Below, in pieces: positions 37,601 to 48,185 of a stretch of DNA of 64,000 nt; within the stretch, counting starts at the first letter, position 1, and every line of letters starts with the position of its first letter. The stretch covers positions 15,906,824 to 15,970,823 of the forward strand of contig OX393564.1 of the NCBI GenBank assembly GCA_947652115.1. The letters run 5' to 3'. The notes under the pieces are model-generated. The model had not been told where the DNA came from. It did no database searches and saw only the letters and a list, made by a program, of their open reading frames with translations. The translations under genes and the position numbers were made by a program. Source of the stretch: Blastomussa wellsi. Taxonomy: Eukaryota > Cnidaria > Anthozoa > Scleractinia > Plerogyridae.

Positions 37601-38044
37601 TCGCTGCAACAGAAATTCTGCCGCTGCGATCAGTCGCAAGAAATCAAACCCAGGGACCCGTTTCTCGAACGTTCGGTACACGTAAAGCTACCTCTGTTTG
37701 AATTCAAGATCGATGATTTACTAGCTTTGAATGCAATACAATAAAAGTATCAGTTAATGGTCATGAAACAAAATGGACTGGTTTGTAAGCGTGCTACTAC
37801 CTTCAGTTTTTCATTTCAAAGTTTGGGGCTTTGGGCCCCAGGCTTGTTTGACTTGTTTCTGCCGTAAAACAAACGTGTCGCCTAGTGTGTGGTGAAATGC
37901 TGAATGTTTCCCTCGTCTAAAGATAGCGTGAATTTACATTTTTTGTCAATAGATTATGCTGCTGATGACGTTTCTGACCCATTCGACGACGAGGAAGACC
38001 CTGAGGAACCAGATATTCCAGACGATGTAGATTACAGTCCCTAA
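34624..38044 (+). CDS. Short secreted Asp/Glu/Pro acidic protein (gene D)
   Basis: Three exons, 34624-34705, 36597-36704 and 37953-38044, with phase-1 GT-AG introns, give 93 residues. Exon 1 encodes the signal peptide MASKTLLLVCLVALLRPLWG and APLPMSN, very close to gene A. Exon 2 starts EEENKAEEYPDVDYPEADVE and ends EEDDYD. Exon 3 encodes DYAADDVSDPFDDEEDPEEP and ends DDVDYSP. The mature chain of about 70 residues is mostly Asp/Glu with Pro, Tyr and Val. It has no repeats and lacks the hydrophobic tail of A-C, so it is predicted to be freely secreted. The introns are long (1.9 and 1.2 kb). A donor-like GTAAGC 14 nt past the stop may mark a 3'UTR intron or alternative end. Confidence 0.78.
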
Positions 38045-38828
38045 GAGCCCTAGATACGGTAAGCTGTCACACTGCATGGGTTGTCTTCGTTTATTATCTC
38101 GTTAGCAGTTCAAGCATCGGGAGCGGAATTCGAATGATACAAAATAAAGCAAATTTAACTGAAGTTAAAATGACAAAATATCGGGGGATTTAAAAGGCGA
38201 GTGACTTTCACTTTTTGAACACTTTCACTGACTGCAAACGGAATATCACGAAGTCCAAATGAATCTTCTTAAAAATCTATTTTGATGCGTCCTTATAGTT
38301 CCGCAGTGTTCAGTTTCAGGGGCGGATCCAGGTTTTTTCTCAGGAGGGTTGCACCACTAAGAAATGACGTAACTGATGAGTGACGTAAGCAGAATACTGG
38401 CTGTATTAGAAAGCCGCAGGACATCTCAAGAGGTTGTGCGAACCCCCTGCACTCTTCCCTAGATTCGCCCCTGAGTTTACGTTCTGAGCAATGTCGAACG
38501 TCAGTGCTAAACGTGATTTTGCCTCAGGTATTTATTGTATTATTATTGCCTCAGGTATTTATATAGTTTGCTGTCGTTACACTACCCTTTCCAAGTGCTG
38601 AATTAACGGTAACAGTTTGCCTGAGGGCGCCGTAAATTACGGATATGATGGCGTTGCAGGTTAAACAGTTTGATTTGCATGGCCAAGCGTCGTTTCTTAC
38701 GGAACGATTATCTATGGACAAATTGATGGGAGATTCTTATTTAATGAAAGAGTATTAAATAACGTGTTCAATGGTGGGACTGCTTAAGCACACTATAATG
38801 CACTAACCAATTCAGTTTATAGATCTTG
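38045..38828. other. Downstream of gene D, nothing recognised
   Basis: Probable gene D 3'UTR and intergenic sequence. AATAAA-like AAAATAAAG lies near 38143. Confidence 0.35.
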
Positions 38829-39765
38829 TACACCTTATTCATAAATGGCGGGCGCACGCGGAAAACCAGGTGCTAGACATGGAAACGAGACGATTTAGGA
38901 TAAACAACTTTCGTTTCACAATTTTTTGCGTGTTTCATAGTTTAGAAGCTTTTTTCAAGCCAACCTGGGCGTTTAGAGCGTTTTCGTGATCAATTTCGAA
39001 ATAAGTGAGCTCAATATGAGTTTTAAATCAAATATCTATTGTTGTGTGCCCGGTTGTACACAGATGGGAACTGTTGATCCGGAAGGGAATAGAGTTGGAG
39101 ATTTTGGTTTCCCGAAGGACTCACTTCTTTGACAGGAATGGCTTAGGAAAATACGGCGAAATGTTGACCCGCGTTTCAAGCTTACAGAGGCTACAAAGGT
39201 ATGCTCTATGCATTTTTACCTTAATGATGCGAGGAAAGGATCGGAGGCAAAAATGGCTTTATGCAAAGGAGCTTGGTTCTCGACGTTTCCTCGAAAGCGC
39301 CATCCACCAACACTAGGAACAACGGAAGCACCTTGTAGCAAAAAGCGACGTTTGCAAAATGCAAAGAGCATACCTTTGAAGCCTCTGTAAGCTTGAAATG
39401 AGGGTCAACATCTCACCATAGTTTCACTAGCCATTCCTATCGAAGATGTGAGTCCTTCAGGAAACCAAAAGCATTCACTGAACTATCTTCCCTTCGTATC
39501 AACAGTTCCCTTGCATGTATAACCGGTCACAAAACTATAGAATGATATTTCACTTAAAACTCTCATTGAGTTTACTTATTTCAAAATTGATCACGAAAAA
39601 CACTCTAAATGCCCCATTCGGCTAAAAAATAGGTTCTAAACTATGACACAAGCAAACTTCCTTTTGAAACTCTTGTGAAACGAAAGTTGTTTATCCTAAA
39701 ACGCCTCGTTTTCATGTCTAGCTACCAGTGTTTCGCGCGCGTCCGCCATTTATGAATAAGGTGTA
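38829..39765 (+). mobile_element. THAP-bearing terminal-inverted-repeat element
   Basis: Ends are long imperfect inverted repeats of about 115-130 bp. The left starts TACACCTTATTCATAAATGG and includes GATAAACAACTTTCGTTTCAC. The right holds the inverses GTGAAACGAAAGTTGTTTATC and CCATTTATGAATAAGGTGTA. The interior encodes a THAP-type zinc-finger domain (separate entry) and no transposase catalytic region. This fits a non-autonomous P-type (THAP) DNA transposon. The expected 8-bp target duplication was not found. Confidence 0.7.
39016..39390 (+). pseudogene. THAP-domain protein remnant with an in-frame stop
   Basis: From ATG at 39016 the frame runs 125 codons to TAA at 39388 with one internal TGA at 39130. 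It reads CCVPGCTQ near the start, then GDFGFPKDSLL, the stop, QEWLRKIRRNVDPRFKL and TKVCSMHF. This is the C2CH THAP signature (Cys-x3-Cys, then Cys-x2-His) with the conserved Trp. The domain binds DNA and is the DNA-binding module of P-element transposases. A Lys/Arg-rich tail (SKKRRLQNAK) follows. The TGA probably replaced an Arg codon. No catalytic part is present. Confidence 0.7.
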
Positions 39766-41087
39766 TTCCAATTGTAACTCGCTTAACACTGACATTAAGC
39801 ATGGCGTTTACACACTTAGGAATTTCATATGCATGAAATTATTTTTTCTTGTTTTGACAACGCTTAGATATTGTGGCTTTGGACAAGATCTTTTAATTTG
39901 ACGTAAATGTGCGTGAGGGCTATTCACTTCTTATCTGCTGTAATCAAACTTCGTCGGGCCACTACATTGGGTTTTCAGTAGCTAGATATTTCATGTAGCA
40001 AACTTCTCCCCTTATTATAGCAATGGAATTCTTTTACTTAAACGAACAAACTAATAAAGGCGAAAATGTGATCCGTTAATTGTTATTCGTCATGTAGCTA
40101 CTCCACTCACACTCCAGGTGCGGCTTTCGCTTTTTTACATTCAGTTTTCTATCCAAAAAGACAGCGATACGCGGCGAGAACGTGGAAATTGTTACTTATA
40201 ACGAACATCAGATGTCGTGCATGCAAGCGAAGAATGGCGAAATTTATCGTTTGCAAGGAGATAATAAAGAACTTTAATAATAGCCAGCCCTCTACATTCA
40301 CCGACGTCTTATTTTATCGATTATTTGGTTATTCTCAAAGTTCAAGACTGGATGTAGTTATGCAATGAAACTAATTCGTTTGTTTAATTTTCAGATATCT
40401 GCCTTGATAGTTATGCAACAAACCAAGTGGAAGAATATGCCATTTTTTGCAAAAATTATTTAACAATGTACCTGATTATCTAATAACTGTTGTTTGTTCT
40501 TTTTCACTTTGGAGCCCATCTGCCTCCTTGTAATGCAGTCCTGCAAACTAACAAATAAAATAACACTGAAAGAAAAGGTTAATCACTGCTTTGGTGTGCT
40601 TTGCTCAAAAATACCAGTAATCTACCTTTCATTGACTTGTTATGTCTTGCGCCAGTTTGTTTGTTGAGGCAGGTTTGTATTGCTGATGTTGACCTGCTAA
40701 TAAACAACACACCCGCAAATATACTTACATATGCCCAAAAAGTCATGCATGTAGATATATGGGCCAAATCATGACCCGGGAACTTCGTGCCAAGCGAGGA
40801 TGAGATTTAACGAGAGTGAGAACTTTTGGCCTGAAAGCTCTCATTCATTCTCATCGAATCTCGAGTGCTCTCATCAAATTGAACGTGTTCAAATGTTTCA
40901 TGATAGTTGGTTTCCCTACGCTCTTTTACTAGCCGCTGTTCGGAACCGGAGCCCGCGCTCCTCCTCGAACACACGGCTGGACGCGTGAGATTGCCATTGT
41001 TGATTTCCGCCAATCAGGAGGTCGCCTGCTCAAATCGAGCAGGCAGCGAAGGCCGCATAAATTATTTCTTCAAAGCAGATTTTCAGA
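39766..41087. other. Intergenic, nothing recognised
   Basis: No gene supported. The open frames at 40800-41095 on both strands overlap and look like chance. Confidence 0.4.
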
Positions 41088-41590
41088 ATGACTGATGCGA
41101 AGGAGTGATTTGGTTTGGCGTGCGATCGTTTTTTGAAGGGCTTTAAAGTCGAGAAAATGAAAGATCCAAAGAGCGAAGCGTTGGAGAAGTTGTTAAGCGG
41201 CGAAAATGTCTTCGTTATTCAACCAACTGGAGCAGGGCAGTCTTTAATTTTCTTGCCTGCGTGCAGCCGTCTATTATTCCCAGCCTATAATTTTCCAGTC
41301 TGCACCGATAATGTTTGATATCGCTGAAATACCTAAAATCGATAGGTCTTACTGAAAAAGCTGTGGACAGGGGTGTCTGCCAGATCGTTTTTGGTTCAGC
41401 CGAGTCCTGTTTGTCCTCGGATCGATGGAGGAAGATGCTGTCAACAGTTCGAGCAGAATCTATGAAGAGCGATGGATGGATTTGTAGTCCTTTTACTCAA
41501 CACTTAACCACTAGCTTATACTGTCGATGTGAAAATATTTGGACAAGAACCTTACGCGTATGTTGGAACATTTCAAGCTATGTTTAAAAA
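41088..41590 (+). pseudogene. RecQ-like helicase gene remnant
   Basis: ATG at 41088 is followed by TGA six codons later. The same frame then reads LACDRFLKGFKVEKMKDPKS and LLSGENVFVIQPTGAGQSLIF, the Walker A region of a RecQ-type superfamily-2 helicase with the key Lys changed to Gln (TGAGQS for TG-x-GKS). At about 41256 a 26-nt block foreign to the motif starts (see the Mutator-like hairpin finding). After a frame change, KYLKSIGLTEKAVDRGVCQI and VFGSAESCLSSDRWRKML match the region after helicase motif Ia/Ib. The rest of the helicase is missing. It is clearly non-functional. Single-exon RecQ-like copies are common repeats in some animal genomes. Confidence 0.65.
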
Positions 41591-42619
41591 TATAACAAGA
41601 TGAGAGTTCTTCTCGGGGAGGAACGAAGACCGGACTCGAGAGAGCGGCGGAAATCGAGCCTACGGTTTCCCTCGTTTGGCCCGAGTTGATGATAGTCGGT
41701 GAGAGTTGACGAAAACTCTTATAGGAGTCCACTCTCTTCAACCCTCATTCTCGTTTGAACCGGGCTTGAGAATGATTTCTTGGGTTCTTCAACGTCCCAT
41801 TCGAATAGACATAGAATGAAGCAAATTAAGCCAACGGCTTAACCGTGGTCGCCGCCCTCAATGGCACGATTTAATGATCTTGTCAGTTATTATTAGACCA
41901 TGGCTTGTGTCCCAGCCGGGAATCATTCTACCAATTGGGCTGACAAGGTGGCTCCGGAATTTATGTACCCCTTGTTGTCGTACTTCAGAAAGCTGGAAAG
42001 TGTTCATCATGACCTTGTGCATCCTAAATTAAAATTTCCATGCTTTGGCAATACGCAGTAGCTTTTCTGGGAAATACGAGCCACAAAGATGTGAGGAGGC
42101 TGATACATTAAACGATACTTACATTTTGATGAGCACACGAACTAGAAAGAACAAAAACAACAACAGCAACGACCTCTTTAGATAATTGTTTTTTTATTCC
42201 ATCATTATTGAAATCATACTTCCGTGATTTTCTAGGCACTTGTCCTAATTTATTAGTAAAATTACTGCCTTTATAAATAATGTATATATGTATATCTGAA
42301 ACACCGGTAAAACAATCACAGCATTTTGATCCAATCATATCGATCTTGCCACAGCGTTTGTTAACGAGCGTTTGGAATCAGTGGATAATCCAATAAACCT
42401 TATTCACGATAGCCGCAATGTTTGTTTTCACATTGTAATGCAAATTAGGCACGTGATTTGTGAGGGGGCAAACAAGCCTAAATCGACAAATTGTCTGTTA
42501 ATTTTTTTATGGCCATGCTTTGGTTTCTGTTTTGTGTATTAAATATTCTAAATTTAACGAAATTTTGACACTTTATAAAAAAGAAAACGTCTTGCATAGT
42601 TAGCAAGTCAAGGTATCGA
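41591..42619. other. Intergenic, nothing recognised
   Basis: No gene or clear repeat seen. Confidence 0.4.
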
Positions 42620-43288
42620 GGAACTATTTCAAACTCACCTAACAATGAAATCATTATTTCATACCTTGGCTCTCAAATGTGGCTTTACCGTAGATATTCA
42701 CTATTTAGACCGTCCGATTTTTCGAGAAACGGCATCATTTCAATGTTTGACCCATGAAACCATCATGGGTCACCTGTACCTCAGCCAATGCCATCTACTG
42801 TATAACTTGCACTCTTTGCAAAAAGTTATACATCGGCGAAACAGGGAGACGACTTGGCGACCGATTCCGAGAACACCTTCGTGACGTAGAGAAAGACGAC
42901 AAAAATGCATCGAAACCGGTCGCGAGACACTTCAATCTCCCAAATCATTCTAAGCAACATATGGCAGTCTGCGGCCTTTCCCTTCACCAAGGAAACACGG
43001 AAAGCCGTAAAACTCTAGAACAAAAATTTATTTTTCAAATCGGCACTCTTAATCCTCACGGTATCAACGAACGCTTTTCATTCAACTAATTTATTCCCAA
43101 GTTTTCACGTTACCAGGCACCAGCCAATAGCGAAGCTCCATCTTTCTGTATATAAAGACACACGACGCACAATTCCTTGATTCGCTCCGACGAAGGGCTA
43201 ACGCTCGAAACGTCAGCACTTGAATCTCTTTACGGTGGCCAATTGACATTATCAACCCAGTTGATAAAACCAAATTATATTGTTATAC

Positions 43289-43326
<38 letters not shown>
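42620..43326 (+). mobile_element. Penelope-like element 3' end with GIY-YIG endonuclease
   Basis: An open frame ending at 43089 contains TCTSANAIYCITCTLCKKLY, IGETGRRLGDRFREHL and KPVARHFNLPNH. This is the GIY-YIG endonuclease domain at the C-terminus of Penelope-like reverse transcriptases, including the Cys pair before it. The endonuclease nicks target DNA during retrotransposition. Upstream the frame is broken (a +1 shift near 42750) and the reverse-transcriptase domain is absent, so this is a 5'-truncated dead copy. The 3' untranslated part (43090-43326) is shared with 22711-23177 and holds a hammerhead-like motif. A poly-C tract follows directly. Confidence 0.8.
43187..43214 (+). ncRNA. 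Degenerate hammerhead-ribozyme-like motif in Penelope 3' end
   Basis: CCGACGA - GGGC/GCUC stem with UAAC loop - GAAA - CGUC matches the hammerhead order CUGANGA, stem II, GAAA, then cleavage after UH. Hammerheads are known in Penelope-like elements. The U4 position is changed here, so activity is doubtful. The other copy, at 22832-22859 (minus), has CAGACGA. Confidence 0.4.
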
Positions 43327-43332
<6 letters not shown>

Positions 43333-43347
43333 CCCCCCCCCCCCCCC
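43327..43347. repeat. Poly-C tract at the 3' junction of the Penelope copy
   Basis: About 20 consecutive C, immediately after the element. The matching position beside the truncated copy at 22711 is a short G run (GAGGGGG), so the tract belongs to the element end. Confidence 0.7.
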
Positions 43348-44188
43348 TATCGTGAATATGGTCTATTGAAACATGTTTCTTAAATAACATTTTAGACAAA
43401 GGATTTATGCAAGCTAATTTCTTTTTAAATACACGCTAGAACTTCCTAAAGTCGCGGTCGTGTTTCTTAAAAGAAGGCCCAAAGAAGGCCCAACAATAAC
43501 TGATGATATTAAATTAAACCATGGGGAAAAGGGCTTGATAAAACAGCACTACGTGAATTAAATGTAAATCTATGATAATTTTGCTTTTCGGTTTTAAAAT
43601 TTCAATGCCAGCTAGCAATATAGTAAGCTATTGACCAGCATTGGACGTAACATGGTACACTTATTATATGGACATGCAAGTATATTATTAATTAATAGTC
43701 AAGTCCGTAACAGTTCATACGCCATTTTTTGTAAGAAATCATAGGTGGAATACCATCCTCGAAGACCCAGCAGCAGGTAACGTGGGTGCGGGGTAAGCTA
43801 ATCGGGCGAAAAAAGATTCAGTAAAAAAAAATCAAGAATTGAATGGAAAGAAGAGCTTTCGCGATGCATGCACGAAACTACACGAGGAAGGGATACTACT
43901 CGGCCAGAAAAATTTACAATGGCGATTTAATCATGTAGATTTATTCCAGACTGACCACAACATCCTTCGCAAGACACTGATCTGAGTGAGATTGGCAACT
44001 ATAGAAGTTTTATTTAATGTCATATTATGATTATTTGCTACCTTAAGGCAAGCCACATGAGGCTTGCAGGATGTATGAAATTGTTTCTCATACCAGACTG
44101 TCTCAAACAACTAATTCCTAGTTCTCGGTACTTCCAAAAATAGTTTTGTTATTGGAAGCGAATGGAAAAAAAAATCTCAATTTTTGGC
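43348..44188. other. Region downstream of gene E
   Basis: No gene. On the minus strand AATAAA (44009-44014) lies about 175 nt past the gene E stop and is the likely poly(A) signal. Confidence 0.45.
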
Positions 44189-46805
44189 TCAGTCATCCTC
44201 TTCTTCCTCTTCTTCTTCCCCTTCTGGTTCTTCTGGAGCTTCTGTTTCCTCTGGCGCTTCTGTTTCCTCAGGTGCTTCTGTTTCCTCTGGAGTTTCAGTC
44301 GCTCCCGGGGCTTCCGTTTCCTCTGGCGCTTCTGTTTCCTCTGGAGCTTCAGTTGCTCCCGGAGCTTCTGTTTCCTCTGGTGCTTTCGTTTCCTCAGGCG
44401 CTTCTGTTTCCTCTGGAGCTTCAGTTGCTCCCGGAGCTTCTGTTTCCTCTGGTGCTTCCGTTTCCTCTGGCGCTTCTGTTTTCTCTGGTGCTTCCGTTTC
44501 CTCTGGTGCTTCCGTTTCCTCTGGCGCTTCTGTTTCCTCTGGTGCTTCCGTTTCCTCTGGCGCTTCTGTTTCCTCTGGAGCTTCAGTTGCTCCCGGAGCT
44601 TCTGTTTCCTCAGGTGCTTCAGTTGCTCCCGGGGCTTCCGTTTCCTCCGGGGGCTCTGTTGTCCCCGGGGCTTCAGTTTCCTCTGCAGGGTCTGTAACTT
44701 CTGGCCCTGCAGTTGGAGCTGGGGCTGGAAACCTGTTTGAAAATATAAATGGAATAAAATTCACGAGAAACACTTTATTTTTACTGCGCCTTGTTGTACG
44801 GAATACTCGAGTTAAGATAAAATCAACAGCCAAGGGTTGGGAAGACTAATGTAGTGTTTAAAATAGTTTGATTTTTTTAATTGTTTGTGGATTTCTTCTT
44901 CTATTCCATGCAGCAACTCTCATTTGTCTTGTTGATATCTTGCTTGTTAGTCTCCGTTGACTGATTTTTCAAAGGTTTCGGTTAATACATATACGTCATT
45001 CATTTTGAAAAATTTATCCTATGCGTTTCAATCTTTCCCATCCTTAACCACCCTTGTTCTCGTTTGCTATCACCTTTGAGGGATTTTTCTTCCTTTGTAA
45101 ACTATTATTTAGAGGTTTGCAACAAAAATGACTCAAATTTATTCATAATATCGTGACGGAGCTCCGTTAGGTGATCATTTCGTCATGTTTTTGTGCTATC
45201 GACCTTTGTAACCAAATTGAAAATGGGAAAGGAAAAGGAGAAAATTTCTTCGTTTCAATATTTGTTTCAAAAGGGCGAAGTAGTAATACATGTTTTGTGG
45301 TGAACACTAACTTAAAGGGACACTGTCACGAATATTTTTCGGCTTTTTTAGTAAAGTGGGCACAATATTATGACTTCTGAGTTCTTTCACTCGTACACAA
45401 AACGCTTCTAGAACATAAAGAGATGGAAATCAAGCAGTTGTTGAAGGAAGAGGGTGACCGTAAATAGTTTTCACCAGTTTTTCGAAATCACACGGACAAA
45501 GCCTGACTTTTTTAAGTTGAAATTTTAAGTTCCTGATGGTATCATAATGATATCACTCTATATTTAGCTTCAGTGCACTGGTATAGTATTTTAACAAAAC
45601 TTGACCACTGTTTTTAGGTTTCCATTGGTGTAAACACCTTTTCTGGCTGTTGAATTTTTAAAGTTATTAAAACCCGTCGCAGTGACCCTTTAAACAGCGT
45701 AGAACAATATTACTTTACGTCATACCACGCGATTTAAAAAATGACGGATTTTTCCAAAAAAAGTGTTTGCGTGGAAAACAAAATATTGGTAAAACATATA
45801 TCAATGGGATAACAACAAGAATAAAACCAATAAAAGTTGTTTAGGGAAAAGTACGGATTCTTGCAGGCAAGGGTGGCCTCACCTTCAACGAATTGAATAT
45901 TTGTATAATTAATTAAAAGATTGTAACGTCAAGAAATCCGAGAAGATAATAGAATATTACTTAAAACACACTAGAAATGAATACATATTGCAGGCGGTTT
46001 TCTTTTGCTTTTTATTGTTGTTATATACTTTCTGCGTTAACCAAGAAATGCGTCACAATACTATAATATACTTTACTTAGGTATGTCAACTGAAAGCAAT
46101 ATTAAAAAAGTGTAAAGCGCGATGCTTTGAAATTCAAGTGCTTTATCGAATTAACGAGGCCGTAGGCGAGGTGCAATTCTTCGGTGAGAGGAAGTTTTTC
46201 GGGTTAGTATTATATTGTGCCCGACTTATTTGCTGTACCTTACCCCAGTTTAATTTGGTGGATAAAAGATTTTACACTAACGGAAACAATGATCACAGCG
46301 TGAATCGACAAATTAGCCACTTACGGAACTGGAGATAGTAAGGATATTACTCAAACAGTGTCCACAAGCAAAATCTGCTAGTTTTCATTCATTTAACAAA
46401 AAATTTTGCTGAAAGGCTCAATTGTCAACGTAATAGTACAGACCAGCTGGCTGAGCAATTCTTTAAGCAATCAATATTTTACAACTGCCGCCCTTGTTTT
46501 AGGCGAAAAACTGAGTAGAAAATTTCTCAATTTTTTTTATTGATTGACTACGAGGACAGTATACAGTAAGCTTGGCTAATTATATAACAAAAAATAATAA
46601 TCTCGATTTTTATTGCGTAATAATACCTGTACATGTTTCATGCTTCAAAGTCCTTTTCATAGAATACGAGAGGAAATAATATAGCTTATTATATGAATAT
46701 TTTTTCGACTTACCTAGGCCTGCCTGTTGAGGAAAAGGAACAACCGAAAGCTGTCCAATGAACAAATGTAGCGAGACAAAGCAACATAAAGATTTTCGAA
46801 ATCAT
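44189..46805 (-). CDS. Secreted Glu/Pro/Thr/Ala repeat acidic protein (gene E)
   Basis: Two exons on the minus strand, 46805-46714 and 44732-44189, with a GT-AG intron (phase 2), give 211 residues. Exon 1 encodes the signal peptide MISKIFMLLCLATFVHWTAF, then GCSFSSTGRP. Exon 2 begins FPAPAPTAGPEVTDPAEET and becomes about 25 copies of a six-residue unit EAPEET, alternating with EAPGAT, coded by 18-bp DNA repeats. It ends [14 protein letters not shown]. The mature protein has roughly 40 percent Glu and no basic residue after the first few. It has no hydrophobic tail, so it should be freely secreted. The many Thr are possible O-glycosylation sites. TATAAATTG and CCAAT boxes lie upstream. Open frames on the + strand here are shadows of the repeat. 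Confidence 0.8.
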
Positions 46806-46870
46806 CTTCCGGAGCTAACTCTTTCTTCTTAACGATATTTATCACAATGGTGTCCTGAGACTCTACGAAG

Positions 46871-46911
46871 CAATTTATAGATGAGAGAATCATGCTCTTG
46901 GCTACTATTGG
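46871..46911 (-). promoter_or_regulatory. TATA and CCAAT boxes of gene E
   Basis: On the minus strand CCAAT (46907-46911) precedes TATAAATTG (46871-46879) by 27 bp. The TATA box ends about 65 bp before the ATG. The block resembles the one before gene F (ATCAACCAATA against ATCAGCCAATA, then AAGAG, then TATAAATTG). Confidence 0.65.
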
Positions 46912-48065
46912 TTGATGAGAAGAATGCAGTCAAACGTTATATTACCGTTGTAAAGCAATTTAATTTTAGAGCTAACCAAGATATGTATACTCAGAGATGT
47001 TGAAAACTGCAAGATCATTATGAGATGTGGCAATATATTTTATTAAATACGCAATCTTTCTGTAACTTTCGCAAAATTAAGGCACTTAGAAATTTGGCAT
47101 AGTGAACTCTGTTAAATTAATGTTTGACCACAGCCATAACAGACTGAATTATAGGGGGTCTTATTTACTTACTGTGAAATATAATCAATTGTTTTTCCAA
47201 AATTGGATGCACGAAAATGTGTCAAAAAGATACTTCCTAAGTTAAAATATACAAAGCCCGTTGTTATAAATGTCTTAATGGCAGTGATCTTACAAAATCA
47301 GTCTTTGGCTAAATGGTGTAACCCTACTAATGTAAAAATTTGACTACATCTAGAGCTGATTGATTTGTAGAGGATGTGAAATATGTAATTATCAATCGAT
47401 TAATAAAAATAAATCAAACTCTATTTATAGAGGACAACACATAATAGTTAACTAATAAACTTATGGCCCTCCTAGCAATTGGATCGAATGCCAAAAAAAT
47501 CCAATTATACTCAGAAAAAATGCGCAAGAAAATTTTTCGTAAAGATACTTCCCTTACAAAACATGCAAATTGCTGTCAGAACTAATATTCTCTGAATAGT
47601 TTTAAACGCTGTGAGAAGAAGTACCACTCAGCTTTTCTTTATGTGCAATATGATCAATATACCCATATACCCATCGAGTTCAATTCTTTTTCAGCGACCA
47701 TTGACTACAACCTAACGTTACCTTCCTCCTTTTTTGACCATTGGTTTGGTCGGCCATTGGTGGTTTGGCCGGATCTTGCTGTTTGTTTAATTATTGGATA
47801 AGTGCTACAACATTTTATAGCGATTTGATAGATGATGACGTGACGTTCACACTGCAGAAAAGGGATAACATGTAATTAGTTGTTCTTTCGTCACTTCAAC
47901 TTACACATCCTTATATTGTACGCATTGTGGGCATTTTTCGATGAACAGAAATAATATAAACTACTAGAAAAAGGCGATTTAATACGTGAAGAAAGTGTAT
48001 GTACGTTACTTCTTATTTGTGTACACTACACGTAACATGTTTCATGATATTTCATTAATAGGAGT
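46912..48065. other. Intergenic, nothing recognised
   Basis: AT-rich sequence upstream of gene E. No gene or array seen. Confidence 0.4.
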
Positions 48066-48185
48066 ATTGCTTCTCCCCATAGCAAGGGGAGTTTTTATTC
48101 CCCATAGAAAGGGGATTTTTTATTCCCCATAGCAAGGGGATTTTTTATTCCCCACAACGAGGGGATTTTTTTTATTCCCCAGACA
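48066..48185. repeat. 25-bp tandem repeat of CCCC-N7-GGGG hairpins
   Basis: Four full units and part of a fifth, spaced 25, 25, 25 and 27 bp (C runs at 48075, 48100, 48125, 48150 and 48177). Each reads ATTCCCCATAGCAAGGGGAT with a T-rich spacer. Every unit can form a 4-6 bp stem. Noncoding. Confidence 0.85.

Noticed and set aside
44146..44849. Long + strand frames rich in Leu/Phe/Cys or Ser/Val/Gly
   Set aside because: They are antisense shadows of the gene E repeat. The minus-strand acidic frame is supported by a splice acceptor and signal exon.
48066..48185. Resemblance to a CRISPR array (short palindromic repeats at even spacing)
   Set aside because: The units are contiguous without unique spacers, and the window is clearly eukaryotic.
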